Source of the DNA: DASXKD01 sp963762735
Lineage (GTDB): Bacteria; Actinomycetota; Actinomycetes; Streptosporangiales; Streptosporangiaceae
Length of the DNA stretch: 64,000 nt
Direction: 5' to 3'
Assembly: GCA_963762735.1 (NCBI GenBank)
Contig: CAVXMG010000019.1
Location: 310,001-374,000, forward strand
Within the stretch, counting starts at the first letter, position 1. The number at the start of each line of letters is the position of its first letter. Under the pieces are notes generated by a model. The model did not search any database. It was given only the letters and a program-made list of their open reading frames with translations, and was not told the origin of the DNA. This document shows, one piece after another, positions 51,487 through 60,352 of the stretch. The translations under genes were made by a program, and so were the position numbers.

Positions 51487-52677
51487 GTGTCCGCCCTGTA
51501 TGCCTGGCTGCGCCGCCACCCGATGCTGGTGGACAGCATGCTGGCGGCCGCGCTGCTGTTCGGCGGGGTGGGGGGGACGTTCGCCAAGGGGATGTTCCTG
51601 GGCATCCCGCTGGGGCTCGGGCTCGTGGTGCCGGTGGTGTTCCGCCGCAAGCACCCGGTCGCCGCCTACTACACCGCGGTGGCCGCTGGCGGGCTCCAGG
51701 TCGCGCTGGACGCCCGGCCCGCAACCACCGACGTGGCCATCCTCATCCTGCTGTACACGCTGGCCGCCTACACCCGGCGGCGCACCTCGGTCTGGGGGCT
51801 GGCCGTCTGCCTGGTCGGCTCGGCGGTAGGCGTCCTGCGCTGGATCAGCCTGATCAACCACAGCCTGCTGGAATGGCTGACCGCTGGCGCGATGCTGTTC
51901 GCCGGGCCTGCGCTGCTGGCCTGGGTGCTCGGTGACTCGATGCGCTACCGCCGGGCGTACTACGCGAGCCTGGAGGACCGGGCCGCCAGGCTGGAAACCG
52001 AACGGGACGCGCAGGCGAAGGTCGCCGCCGCGGCCGAGCGGGCCAGGATCGCCCGCGAACTGCACGACGTGATCGCGCACAACGTCAGCGTCATGGTGGT
52101 GCAGGCCGACGGCGCCTCGTACGCGCTCGGCACCGACCCGGACCGGGCCAGGGAGGCACTCGCCGCCATCTCCGCCACCGGGCGCCAGGCCCTGGCCGAG
52201 ATGCGCCGGCTGCTCGGCGTGCTGCGCCGGGAGGAAAACGGTGCCGGCTCCGAGCGGGCGCCCCAGCCCGGCATCGGTGAGCTGGGCGAACTGCTCGACC
52301 AGGCGCGCGGTGCGGGGCTGCCGGTGTCGTTCACCGTCGAGGGGGCGCCGCAGGCGCTGCCCGGCGGCGTCGCGCTTGCCGCCTACCGGATCGTGCAGGA
52401 GTCCCTCACCAACACCCGCAAGCACGCGGGCCCGGTCGTCTCGGCGGCGGTCCTGCTTCGCTACTGTCCGGACGCGGTGGTGCTGACGATCAGCGACGAC
52501 GGCTGGGGTGACCTCGGCGGCAGCGCGCTGCCCGGGGCACCGGGGCACGGCCTGACCGGCATGCGCGAACGGGTGGCGGCCTGCGGCGGCTCGGTCACCG
52601 CGGGGCCGCGGTCCGGCGGCGGTTTCGAGGTGGTGGCCACGCTGCCGCTCACCCCGGCGCAGGTGGGCGCCGCATGA
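51487..52677 (+). CDS. NarL-type sensor histidine kinase
   Basis: A 396-residue kinase with four or five N-terminal membrane helices (first 155 residues). A HisKA_3 dimerisation domain follows with the phosphoacceptor His in RIARELHDVIAHNVSVMVVQ near residue 193. The HATPase domain has AAYRIVQESLTNTRKHA and HGLTGMRERVAACGGSVTAG. There is almost no extracytoplasmic domain, so the stimulus is probably sensed in the membrane. Its stop overlaps the response regulator start by four bases. GTG 51487 starts just before the first helix. Confidence 0.92.
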   Translation: MSALYAWLRRHPMLVDSMLAAALLFGGVGGTFAKGMFLGIPLGLGLVVPVVFRRKHPVAAYYTAVAAGGLQVALDARPATTDVAILILLYTLAAYTRRRTSVWGLAVCLVGSAVGVLRWISLINHSLLEWLTAGAMLFAGPALLAWVLGDSMRYRRAYYASLEDRAARLETERDAQAKVAAAAERARIARELHDVIAHNVSVMVVQADGASYALGTDPDRAREALAAISATGRQALAEMRRLLGVLRREENGAGSERAPQPGIGELGELLDQARGAGLPVSFTVEGAPQALPGGVALAAYRIVQESLTNTRKHAGPVVSAAVLLRYCPDAVVLTISDDGWGDLGGSALPGAPGHGLTGMRERVAACGGSVTAGPRSGGGFEVVATLPLTPAQVGAA

Positions 52678-53381
52678 GCGGGGGCGGGCGCGAAGCGCGG
52701 GGGCGGGGAGAACAGAGCATCCGCGTCCTGCTCGTGGACGACCAGGAACTGGTGCGCGCCGGCTTCCGCATGGTGCTGGACGCCCAGGCCGACATGACGG
52801 TGGTCGGCGAGGCCGGGGACGGCGCGGCCGCGCTCAGCCTGCTGCGCGCGGTGACCGCCGATGTGGTGGTGATGGACGTGCGGATGCCTCGCCTGGACGG
52901 GATCGAGGCCACCCGGCGCATCTGCCAGGCGGGCGAGCGGCCCCGGGTGCTCATGCTGACCACGTTCGACCTTGACGAGTACGCCTACGCGGCGCTCAAG
53001 GCGGGCGCCAGCGGGTTCCTGCTCAAGGACGTGCCGCCGGAGGAACTGCTTTTCGCCATCAGGGCGGTGCACTCCGGCGACGCGGTGGTGGCCCCCTCGA
53101 CCACCCGGCGCCTGATCGACCGCTTCGCCCCGCTGTTCCCCGCCGACGACGGCCCGGCACCCCCCGGCCTGGACTGCCTGACCGTGCGTGAGCGCGAGGT
53201 GCTCGCGCACGTCGCCCTGGGCCTGTCCAACGCCGAGATCGCCGGCCGGCTGTTCGTGTCTGAGGCGACCGTGAAGACCCATGTCGGCCGGGTGCTGGCC
53301 AAGCTCGGCCTCCGCGACCGGGTACAGGCCGTGGTCTTCGCCTACGAGATCGGCCTGGTCAAGGCGCGCGGCCCCGGGTAG
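52674..53381 (+). CDS. NarL/LuxR-type response regulator
   Basis: A 235-residue response regulator paired with the preceding kinase. The receiver domain spans residues 16-130 with VLLVDDQELVRAGFRMVLDA and the phosphoacceptor Asp68 in VVVMDVRMPRLDGIEA. The Lys of the active site is in FLLKDVPPEEL. The LuxR HTH follows: TVREREVLAHVALGLSNAEI, SEATVKTHVGRVLAKLGLRD. Start at ATG 52674 overlaps the kinase stop (ATGA). Targets are unknown. Confidence 0.94.
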   Translation: MSGGGREARGRGEQSIRVLLVDDQELVRAGFRMVLDAQADMTVVGEAGDGAAALSLLRAVTADVVVMDVRMPRLDGIEATRRICQAGERPRVLMLTTFDLDEYAYAALKAGASGFLLKDVPPEELLFAIRAVHSGDAVVAPSTTRRLIDRFAPLFPADDGPAPPGLDCLTVREREVLAHVALGLSNAEIAGRLFVSEATVKTHVGRVLAKLGLRDRVQAVVFAYEIGLVKARGPG

Positions 53382-53387
53382 CCGCCG

Positions 53388-53597
53388 TCAGGACTTGCCG
53401 GCGGTGGCGCGGCGCAGCGACCAGCCGAGCGCGGCAATCGCCGCGACCGGCATCAGCCACCAGGCGTTCACCGAGGCCACGTGCACCAGCAGGGCGGTCG
53501 CGGCCAGGGCGGCCGCCACCACCGCGGCCCCGCGCCAGTCGTCGCCGATGACGAAGTCGTACCAGAACGCCCCGAACGAGCGCAGCCACCTGCTCAT
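53388..53597 (-). CDS. small two-helix membrane protein
   Basis: A 69-residue protein with an N-terminal aromatic amphipathic segment (MSRWLRSFGAFWYDFVIGDD) and two membrane helices (AAVVAAALAATALLVHVAS and WWLMPVAAIAALGWSL). Its ATG overlaps the stop of the COG4280 gene by four bases, so they are translationally coupled. It may be a partner subunit. No further function can be given. Confidence 0.7.
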   Translation of the reverse strand: MSRWLRSFGAFWYDFVIGDDWRGAAVVAAALAATALLVHVASVNAWWLMPVAAIAALGWSLRRATAGKS

Positions 53598-54364
53598 GCG
53601 GCACTCCTCTCCACCGGGACGGCGGTGGCCCGGCCGGCCGGGCGCCCCCGGCGCAGCAGGGCCAGATAGCCAAGTGCGACCAGGGCCGTCGCCGGGACGA
53701 CCGCCAGCAGCGCCGCGTCATTGCCCGGCCAGGACACCCCCGCGCCCTCGGCGCCCCAGAACACGCCGAACGACGTCAGCATGATGCCGACCGCGAACTT
53801 CATGGTGTTCTCCGGCACCCGCGACAGCGGGGCCCGCACCGCGATCCCGACGGCCGCGACCACCAGCACCGCGGCCGCCGCGCCGGCCGCGGCCAGGCCC
53901 AGGTTCTGCTGGTTGTCGCCGAAGGTGATGGCGATGAAGACCACCTCAAGGCCTTCGAGCAGGACGCCCTTGAACGACAGCGTGAACGCGTACCAGTCCC
54001 TTACCCCGCGGCGCGACTGCCGGCCCGCGGCGTTCGCCGCGGCGACCTGCCGTGCGTAGATGGCCCCCTCGTCGTGCAGGTCCTTGTACCCGGACGCGCG
54101 CAGGATGGCCTTGCGCAGCCACTGCAGCCCGAACACGGCCAGCAGCGCGCCGACGACCAGCCGCAGCCCGGTCAGCGGCACCAGGGTGAGGGCCGGGCCG
54201 ATCACCGCCACCGCGACGGCCAGCACGGCCAGGGCGGCGGCCATCCCCTGCAGGGTGGAGCGCCACTCGCGGGTCACGCCCGCGGCGAGCACGATGGTGA
54301 GCGCCTCGACCGCCTCCACCGCGCAGGCGACGAAGACGGTGAGGAAGAGGGCCAGGGAGTTCAC
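53594..54364 (-). CDS. COG4280-type integral membrane protein
   Basis: A 256-residue protein with six or seven membrane helices. The N-terminal VFVACAVEAVEALTIVLAAG and the later FKGVLLEGLEVVFIAITFGD show repeated acidic E-A-(L/V)-E motifs inside membrane segments. These internal repeats resemble those of cation exchangers of the GDT1/TerC-like superfamily, so metal or proton transport is a reasonable guess. It forms an operon with the small membrane protein after it and is divergent, 59 bases away, from a ChrB-N gene. Confidence 0.75.
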   Translation of the reverse strand: MNSLALFLTVFVACAVEAVEALTIVLAAGVTREWRSTLQGMAAALAVLAVAVAVIGPALTLVPLTGLRLVVGALLAVFGLQWLRKAILRASGYKDLHDEGAIYARQVAAANAAGRQSRRGVRDWYAFTLSFKGVLLEGLEVVFIAITFGDNQQNLGLAAAGAAAAVLVVAAVGIAVRAPLSRVPENTMKFAVGIMLTSFGVFWGAEGAGVSWPGNDAALLAVVPATALVALGYLALLRRGRPAGRATAVPVERSAA

Positions 54365-54423
54365 GCCACCTCCAGCGGGACAGCGGGCACCGGGCCTGCG
54401 CCGGAACCTGGGACAATACGCGT

Positions 54424-54978
54424 GTGCCCGACGACGATCGGCCGCCCGGCGAAGGCTGGCTGCTGCTCATCTACCGCGTGCCGCCCGAGCCGAGCAGGCT
54501 GCGCTCGGCGGTGTGGCGGCGGCTGAAGAGCCTCGGTGCCATCTACCTGCAGAACTCGGCGGCGGCCCTGCCGGCTGGCCTGGGCGCGGAGCGCGCGCTG
54601 CGCAAGCTGCGCAGCGAGATCCTCGACATGGGCGGCACGGCCGTGCTGCTGTCCTGTGCCGTCCTCGCCGGGGCGCAGGACGTGCATGCGGCGTTCCAGG
54701 CGGCCAGGGACGACGAGTACGAGGAGATCGTCGACCGCTGCGAGGACTTCCTGGCGCAGGTGAAGAAGGAGCACGTGGCCGCGCACTATACGTTCGCGGA
54801 ACTGGAAGAGAACGAGGTCGACCTCGACAAGCTGCAGAAGTGGTTCGACCGGGTCCGGCAGCGCGACGTGTTCGGCGCCAGCGGCCGGCAGGCCGTGGAG
54901 CAGGCACTGGCGCGGTGCGCGGAGTCGCTGGAGGAGTACGCGGCCAGGGTCTACGCCGAGGAAGTCGACGGCCACTGA
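54424..54978 (+). CDS. ChrB N-terminal domain protein
   Basis: A 184-residue soluble protein reading WLLLIYRVPPEPSRLRSAVW, then RRLKSLGAIYLQNSAAALPA at the N-terminus, which is the PaaX-like/ChrB-N fold seen in chromate-resistance regulators. A charged helical second half follows (EEIVDRCEDFLAQVKKEHVA, FAELEENEVDLDKLQKWFDR). The C-terminal ChrB domain is absent. GTG 54424 starts the frame. It is divergent from the COG4280 membrane operon, and I infer it may regulate or assist that transporter. Confidence 0.75.
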   Translation: MPDDDRPPGEGWLLLIYRVPPEPSRLRSAVWRRLKSLGAIYLQNSAAALPAGLGAERALRKLRSEILDMGGTAVLLSCAVLAGAQDVHAAFQAARDDEYEEIVDRCEDFLAQVKKEHVAAHYTFAELEENEVDLDKLQKWFDRVRQRDVFGASGRQAVEQALARCAESLEEYAARVYAEEVDGH

Positions 54979-55132
54979 GCCCGCACCTCCCTCCGGTGGC
55001 TGCGCCGTGCCGGTCCGCGCGGCCTTCGCCTTCCTGGCAATGGTAACAACCATGAGACAGCAGACCTAACGACTGTTACACCAGCAGGCTGGCGGATTCG
55101 CCGGTGGCCGAGTCGGCGGGCGTTGTTAAATC

Positions 55133-55154
55133 GCTCACCATTCGTTCATCTTGG
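55133..55154 (+). promoter_or_regulatory. PHO-box-like direct repeat
   Basis: GCTCACC-ATTC-GTTCATC-TTGG gives two 7-base units at 11-base spacing, close to the GTTCACC direct repeats bound by PhoP in Streptomyces. A weaker third unit may follow at 55155. The site is about 120 bases before the start of a secreted phosphoesterase, a typical phosphate-starvation target. Not verified. Confidence 0.5.
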
Positions 55155-55271
55155 GTCTTGCTTAACGCATTCCTGACTCGTCACGCTTCGGAAGGGTATG
55201 CCGCACGCTCCCGGGCACCGGGCGGTGCGGCGCGAGAACACCCGCCCAGGGAGAGGGGAAAGGGAGTCCGC

Positions 55272-57140
55272 ATGCCAAACAAGTTCATGCACCCGGCGCT
55301 GGTGACCGGCGCTGCCGTGGCGGTCACGGTCATGATGACCGCAGCGGCCGCGGGCAGCACCACGCCACGTGCCAGCCAGGCCCCCCCGACGAGCACGCCG
55401 ATCAAGCACGTCGTCGTGATCATCGGAGAGAACCACAGCTTCGACAACATGTTCGCGACCTATCAGCCGCCGGGCCACCAGAAGATCTGGAACCTGCTGT
55501 CCGAAGGCATCGTCACCAAGACCGGCGCCCCCGGCCCGAACTTCGCCAAGGCCGCGCAGTTCACCGCCTCCAATACCAAGAGCTACACGCTGACCCCGAA
55601 GCTCACCGGCCCCTACAAGACGCTGCCCCAGCCGAACACCACGTACGTGCCGCGGTCCTGCGACGGGCAGAACGGGAACAAGCCCGACCGCAGGTTCCCG
55701 GCGAACCTGGCCAACGGCCCGTTCCAGATCACCAGGTACGTGTCCTACTTCGACACCCACATCCAGTTCATCAGCCAGGGGCAGTGTGAGTTCTACGGCG
55801 CCTACGTGGGCGACCCACTGCACCGCTTCTACCAGATGTGGCAGCAGACCACTGTGCCCGGCGACCGGCTGCAGACCTGGGTGCCGAACACCGCAGGTGA
55901 CGACAACGGCGCCAGCCCGCCCGCGCCGATCTACCAGGGCGCGCTATCCATGGGCTTCTACAACATGGCCAAGGGCGACGAGCCGATCATCAAGGACCTC
56001 GCCCAGAACTACGCCATCAGCGACAACTACCACCAGGCCGTGCAGGGTGGCACCGGCGCCAACCACATCGCGCTCGGCACCGGCTTCGCAGCCTCCTACC
56101 AGAACAAGGCCGGCCAGGCCGTGGCGCCGCCGGCCAACGAGATCGAGAACCCCAACCCCAAGCCGGGCACCAACAACAACTACACGCAGGATGGGTACGC
56201 CGGCGGCAGCTACTCCGAGTGCGCCAACTCCAAGGCACCCGGCGTCAGCGTGATCGACAAGTACCTGGCCACCCTGCCGTACAAGCCGCTGGCCAACTGC
56301 CAGCCCGGCCGCTACTACATACTGAACAACTACAACGCCGGCTACAACGTGGACGGCACCGTGAACACTTCGCCGTTCACCGTCCCGCCGCAGAAGACCG
56401 ACTACGTGACGATCGGGAACGAGTTGTCGGCCCACCACATCAGCTGGGGGTACTTCGGCGAGGGCTACAACAATGGCCACCCGAACTTCTCCTACTGCGG
56501 CATCTGCGACCCGATGCAGTACTCGGCGTCGATCATGACCAACCCGGCGCTGCGGAAGAACGTCCAGTACGGCCTGGCCAACTTCGTCTCGAAGGCGGCG
56601 CACGACAACCTGCCGGCGGTGTCCTTCCTCAAGCCCGGTGACGACGACGGCCACCCCGGTTACTCGACGATGTACGCGTACGAGAACTTCGTCGCCCGCG
56701 CGGTCGCCGCGATCCAGGGCAACCCCAAGCTGTGGCGTAGCACGGCGATTCTCATCACCGAGGACGAGAGCGGCGGCTACTACGACTCCGGTTACATCCA
56801 GCCGGTGAGCTTCTTCGGCGACGGTCCCCGGGTGCCGATGATGGTGGTGTCCCCGTACGCCCGCCAGGGTTTCGTGGACCATACCTACAACGACCACGTG
56901 TCGATCCTGAAGTTCATCGAGGCCAACTGGGGCCTGAAGCCGCTGACCTCCTACAGCGAGGACAACCTGCCGAACGCGACGCCCCAGGCCTACGTGCCGA
57001 AGGTGCGGCCCGCGATCGGCAACCTCATGACCTTGTTCAACTTCCGCGATCCGCACTTCGGCACGATCAAGCTGCCGGTCCGCCCCTGGTCCCAGCCGGC
57101 CACGGCGCACCCGCCGACGGTTGTGTTCGCCCAGCGCTGA
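55272..57140 (+). CDS. secreted phosphoesterase/acid phosphatase-type enzyme (PF04185)
   Basis: A 622-residue exported enzyme. The signal peptide (VTGAAVAVTVMMTAAAAGS) is followed by the family start IKHVVVIIGENHSFDNMFAT. DLAQNYAISDNYHQAVQGGT, AHHISWGYFGEGYNNGHPNF, ITEDESGGYYDSGYIQP and VPMMVVSPYARQGFVDHTYN follow in the order of the phospholipase C/AcpA fold. No lipobox is present, so it is probably released. ATG 55272 has a GAGAGGGGAAAGGGAG-type site; the frame is open upstream without similarity. A PHO-box-like repeat precedes it and a strong terminator follows. Confidence 0.9.
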   Translation: MPNKFMHPALVTGAAVAVTVMMTAAAAGSTTPRASQAPPTSTPIKHVVVIIGENHSFDNMFATYQPPGHQKIWNLLSEGIVTKTGAPGPNFAKAAQFTASNTKSYTLTPKLTGPYKTLPQPNTTYVPRSCDGQNGNKPDRRFPANLANGPFQITRYVSYFDTHIQFISQGQCEFYGAYVGDPLHRFYQMWQQTTVPGDRLQTWVPNTAGDDNGASPPAPIYQGALSMGFYNMAKGDEPIIKDLAQNYAISDNYHQAVQGGTGANHIALGTGFAASYQNKAGQAVAPPANEIENPNPKPGTNNNYTQDGYAGGSYSECANSKAPGVSVIDKYLATLPYKPLANCQPGRYYILNNYNAGYNVDGTVNTSPFTVPPQKTDYVTIGNELSAHHISWGYFGEGYNNGHPNFSYCGICDPMQYSASIMTNPALRKNVQYGLANFVSKAAHDNLPAVSFLKPGDDDGHPGYSTMYAYENFVARAVAAIQGNPKLWRSTAILITEDESGGYYDSGYIQPVSFFGDGPRVPMMVVSPYARQGFVDHTYNDHVSILKFIEANWGLKPLTSYSEDNLPNATPQAYVPKVRPAIGNLMTLFNFRDPHFGTIKLPVRPWSQPATAHPPTVVFAQR

Positions 57141-57154
57141 CCGCGCACACACCA

Positions 57155-57185
57155 GGTGCCCCCGGCTGCTCCAGCCGGGGGCACC
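57155..57185. terminator. intrinsic terminator hairpin
   Basis: GGTGCCCCCGGCT and AGCCGGGGGCACC form a perfect 13-bp stem with loop GCTCC, beginning 14 bases after the phosphoesterase stop. There is no T run. Confidence 0.8.
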
Positions 57186-57302
57186 CCCAATGACCGTGTG
57201 CCACCAGCCATGACGCTGTGCCGGTACCGCCGGGTGCCGTTCCCGGCACCGGTCCCCCCGGTACTGGCCAGGAGGGTTCTGCCAGGCACTAGAGTCGAGG
57301 CC

Positions 57303-58823
57303 GTGGGTATGACGTTGCACATCAGTGAAGCCTCACCCCACCTGGTCGAGGCAGACGCCATTGTTATCGGGGTCACCAAGGAAGCAGGCGGGGCGCTTCC
57401 CGTCCCGGGCACCAAGGACGTGGACGGGGCGCTAGGCGGAACCCTGGCGCAGACGCTGGCCACGCTCGGCGCCACGGGCGAGGCCGGGGAAGTCACCAGA
57501 ATCCCGACGGGCGGCAGGCTCGCCGCACCGCTGATCGCGGCCGTCGGGATGGGTGCCGCAGGGGGCGATGACACCGCGTTCGACCCGGAGGCGCTGCGCC
57601 GGGCCGCCGGTGCCGCGGTCCGCGCCCTGCTCGCCGGGCGCCGCCACGGGAGCGCCGGGGACATGCGGATCGCGCTGGCCCTGCCCGCCCGAGATCCGGC
57701 CGAGGTCGGCGCCGTCGCGCTGGGGGGCCTGCTCGGCGGGTACTCGTTCCGCCGCTACCGTACCGAGCCTTCGCCAGGTGCCAGCCTGACCGTGCTCGCC
57801 CACGCCGGCGACGCGGCACCGGCGGCGGAGCGGGCACAGGTGCTCGCCGACGCCGTGAGCCTGGTGCGCGACCTGGTCAACACCGGCCCCTCCGACCTGG
57901 TGCCTGCCATGTTCGCGGCCCGGGCCGAGCAGGTCGCGGCGGACGGCGGGATCGCCATCACCGTCTTGGACGAGGACGCGCTTGCCGAGGACGGCTACGG
58001 TGGCATCCTCGGCGTGGGCCAGGGCTCGGTGAACCCGCCGCGGCTGGTCCGGCTGGAGCACGCGCCCGAGGGTGCGGCCCGGACGCTCGTGCTGGCCGGG
58101 AAGGGGATCACCTTCGACTCCGGCGGCCTGTCGCTCAAGCCCGCCAAGTCGATGGAGTCGATGAAGTCGGACATGAGCGGCGCTGCCGCGGTGCTCGGCG
58201 CGATGCAGGCAATCGCGGCGCTCGGGCTGCCCGTGCGGGTGGTCGGCTACCTGCCGATCGCCGAGAACATGCCGAGCGGGACCGCACAGCGGCCCTCGGA
58301 CGTGCTGACCATGTTCGGCGGCACCACCGTCGAGGTGACCAACACCGACGCGGAGGGGCGCCTGGTGCTCGCCGACGTGCTCGCCGCGTCCGCCGCCGAC
58401 TCCCCCGACATCCTCATCGACGTCGCGACCCTGACCGGCGCGCAGGTCGTCGCCCTCGGGCCACTGGTCGGCGCGGTGATGGCCAACGACGACGGCCTGC
58501 GGGACGCGGTGGTGGACGCCGCCCGCCGTGCCGGTGAGGCGATGTGGCCGATGCCGCTGCCCGCCGAACTGGCCAAGGGCCTGGAGTCGCCCATCGCCGA
58601 CCTGGTCAACCTGCCCGCGGACAGCCGCGGCGGCGGGATGCTGGTCGCCGGCCTGTTCCTCCAGGAGTTCGTGCCAAGCGGCGTCCGCTGGGCGCACCTG
58701 GATATCGCGGGCCCAGCGTTCAACGAAAGCGGCCCGCATGGGTATACCCCGAAGGGTGGCACGGGCGCCGCGACCCGGACGATGGTCCAGGTCGCGCAGG
58801 ACATGGCCGACGGACGGCTGTAA
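57303..58823 (+). CDS. pepA: leucyl aminopeptidase (M17)
   Basis: A 506-residue cytosolic metallopeptidase that removes N-terminal residues. The C-terminal catalytic domain carries VLAGKGITFDSGGLSLKP (metal Lys and Asp), MKSDMSGAAAVLGAM, and the M17 signature NTDAEGRLVLADVL; DLVNTGPSDLVPAMFAARAE precedes them. GTG 57303 begins GMTLHISEASPHLVEADAIV, where the N-terminal domain starts. It lies 56 bases before lpdA, the usual actinobacterial order. Confidence 0.95.
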   Translation: MGMTLHISEASPHLVEADAIVIGVTKEAGGALPVPGTKDVDGALGGTLAQTLATLGATGEAGEVTRIPTGGRLAAPLIAAVGMGAAGGDDTAFDPEALRRAAGAAVRALLAGRRHGSAGDMRIALALPARDPAEVGAVALGGLLGGYSFRRYRTEPSPGASLTVLAHAGDAAPAAERAQVLADAVSLVRDLVNTGPSDLVPAMFAARAEQVAADGGIAITVLDEDALAEDGYGGILGVGQGSVNPPRLVRLEHAPEGAARTLVLAGKGITFDSGGLSLKPAKSMESMKSDMSGAAAVLGAMQAIAALGLPVRVVGYLPIAENMPSGTAQRPSDVLTMFGGTTVEVTNTDAEGRLVLADVLAASAADSPDILIDVATLTGAQVVALGPLVGAVMANDDGLRDAVVDAARRAGEAMWPMPLPAELAKGLESPIADLVNLPADSRGGGMLVAGLFLQEFVPSGVRWAHLDIAGPAFNESGPHGYTPKGGTGAATRTMVQVAQDMADGRL

Positions 58824-58879
58824 CCGGCCGCGGGGACCTTGGTCAGGGCAACACGGAGAGAAGGCAAGGAGTCAGGTCT

Positions 58880-60275
58880 GTGGCGGTCAGCAGCCGGTAC
58901 GACATCGTCATTCTCGGCGCCGGTAGCGGCGGCTATGCCTGCGCGCTGCGGGCGGCCGAACTCGGCATGCGGGTGGCGCTCATCGAGCGGGAGAAGGTCG
59001 GCGGGACCTGCCTGCACAAGGGCTGCATCCCGACCAAGGCGCTGCTGCACGCGGCGGAGATTGCCGATCACGCGAACGAGGCCGAGTCCTTCGGCGTGCG
59101 GGCCCGGTTCGACGGCATCGACATGGGCGGGGTCAACTCCTACAAGGACAAGGTGGTTGACCGGCTGTGGAAAGGGCTGCAGAGCACGATCCTCAGCCGC
59201 AAGATCGACATCATCGAGGGCGACGGCCGCCTGGTGTCGCCGACGGCGGTGCGTGTCGGTGACACGGTGTTCGAGGGCGGGCACGTGGTGCTGGCCACCG
59301 GGTCCGAGCCAAAGAGCCTGCCTGGCCTGGCCATCGACGGCCAGCGCGTGATCACCAGTGACGACGCACTCAAGCTCGACCGGGTGCCCGGCTCGGTGGT
59401 GATCCTCGGCGGCGGGGTCATCGGGGTGGAGTTCGCCAGCGTGTGGCGCTCGTTCGGCGCCGAGGTGACGATCGTGGAGATGCTCCCGCACCTGCTCCCC
59501 GCCGAGGAGGAGTCCAGCTCCAAGCTGCTGGAGCGGGCATTCCGGCGGCGCGGGATCGCCTACCAGCTCGGGGCCAGGTTCGAGAGCGATCAAGGACTCG
59601 GCCGACGGGGTCACCGTCACGCTGGAGGGCGGCAAGACGCTGGACGCCGAGCTGATGCTGGTCGCGGTCGGGCGCGGCCCGGTGTCGGCCGGGTTCGGTT
59701 ACGAGGAGGCCGGCGTGGCCATGGACCGTGGCTTCGTGCTGGCCGACTCCTACTGCCGCACCAGCGTCCCGACGATCTCCGCCGTCGGCGACCTGACCCC
59801 GGGGCTGCAATTGGCGCACGTCGGCTTCGGGGAAGGCATTTTGGTTGCAGAACGAGTGGCCGGGCTTGATGTGACCCCCATCGACTACGACGGTGTCCCG
59901 CGCATCGCCTACTGCGACCCCGAGGTGGCCTCGGTCGGTATCACGACGGCCACCGCTGCCGCCCGGGGAATCGAGACCGTGGAATTCACCTACAACCTCG
60001 GCGGCAACGGCAAGAGCGTCATCCTGCAGACCCAGGGTGCGGCGAAGGTCATCGCGACCAAGGGGGATGTGCCCGGCAAGCCGGGGCCTGTCCTCGGCGT
60101 GCACCTCGTCGGCGCCCGGGTCGGTGAGCTGATCGCCGAAGGCCAGCTCATCTACAACTGGGAGGCGCTGCCGGCCGAGGTGGCGCAGCTCATCCACCCG
60201 CACCCCACCCAGTCGGAGGCGATCGGCGAGGCACATCTCGCACTCGCCGGGAAGCCCCTCCATGTTCACGCTTGA
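58880..60275 (+). CDS. lpdA: dihydrolipoyl dehydrogenase (frameshifted)
   Basis: Reoxidises dihydrolipoyl-E2 with NAD+ in 2-oxoacid dehydrogenase complexes. The FAD motif ILGAGSGGYACALRAAELG and the redox pair GGTCLHKGCIPTK (Cys44 and Cys49) are intact, as is the NAD motif VILGGGVIGVEFASVW. The frame breaks after GARFES near 59590: dropping one G gives IKDSADGVTVTLEGGKTLD. The second frame then carries ISAVGDLTPGLQLAHVGFGE, the dimerisation domain and the catalytic HPHPTQSE. GTG 58880 has an AAGGAG site. It lies 77 bases before sucB. The break is more likely sequence error than loss. Confidence 0.9.
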
Positions 60276-60352
60276 CCCGCAGCGCGGGTGATCACCACAC
60301 CACCACCACCGGCACCCACGAGGGCTGAGCAGCGAAGGAGTCGCGAGAAGCC

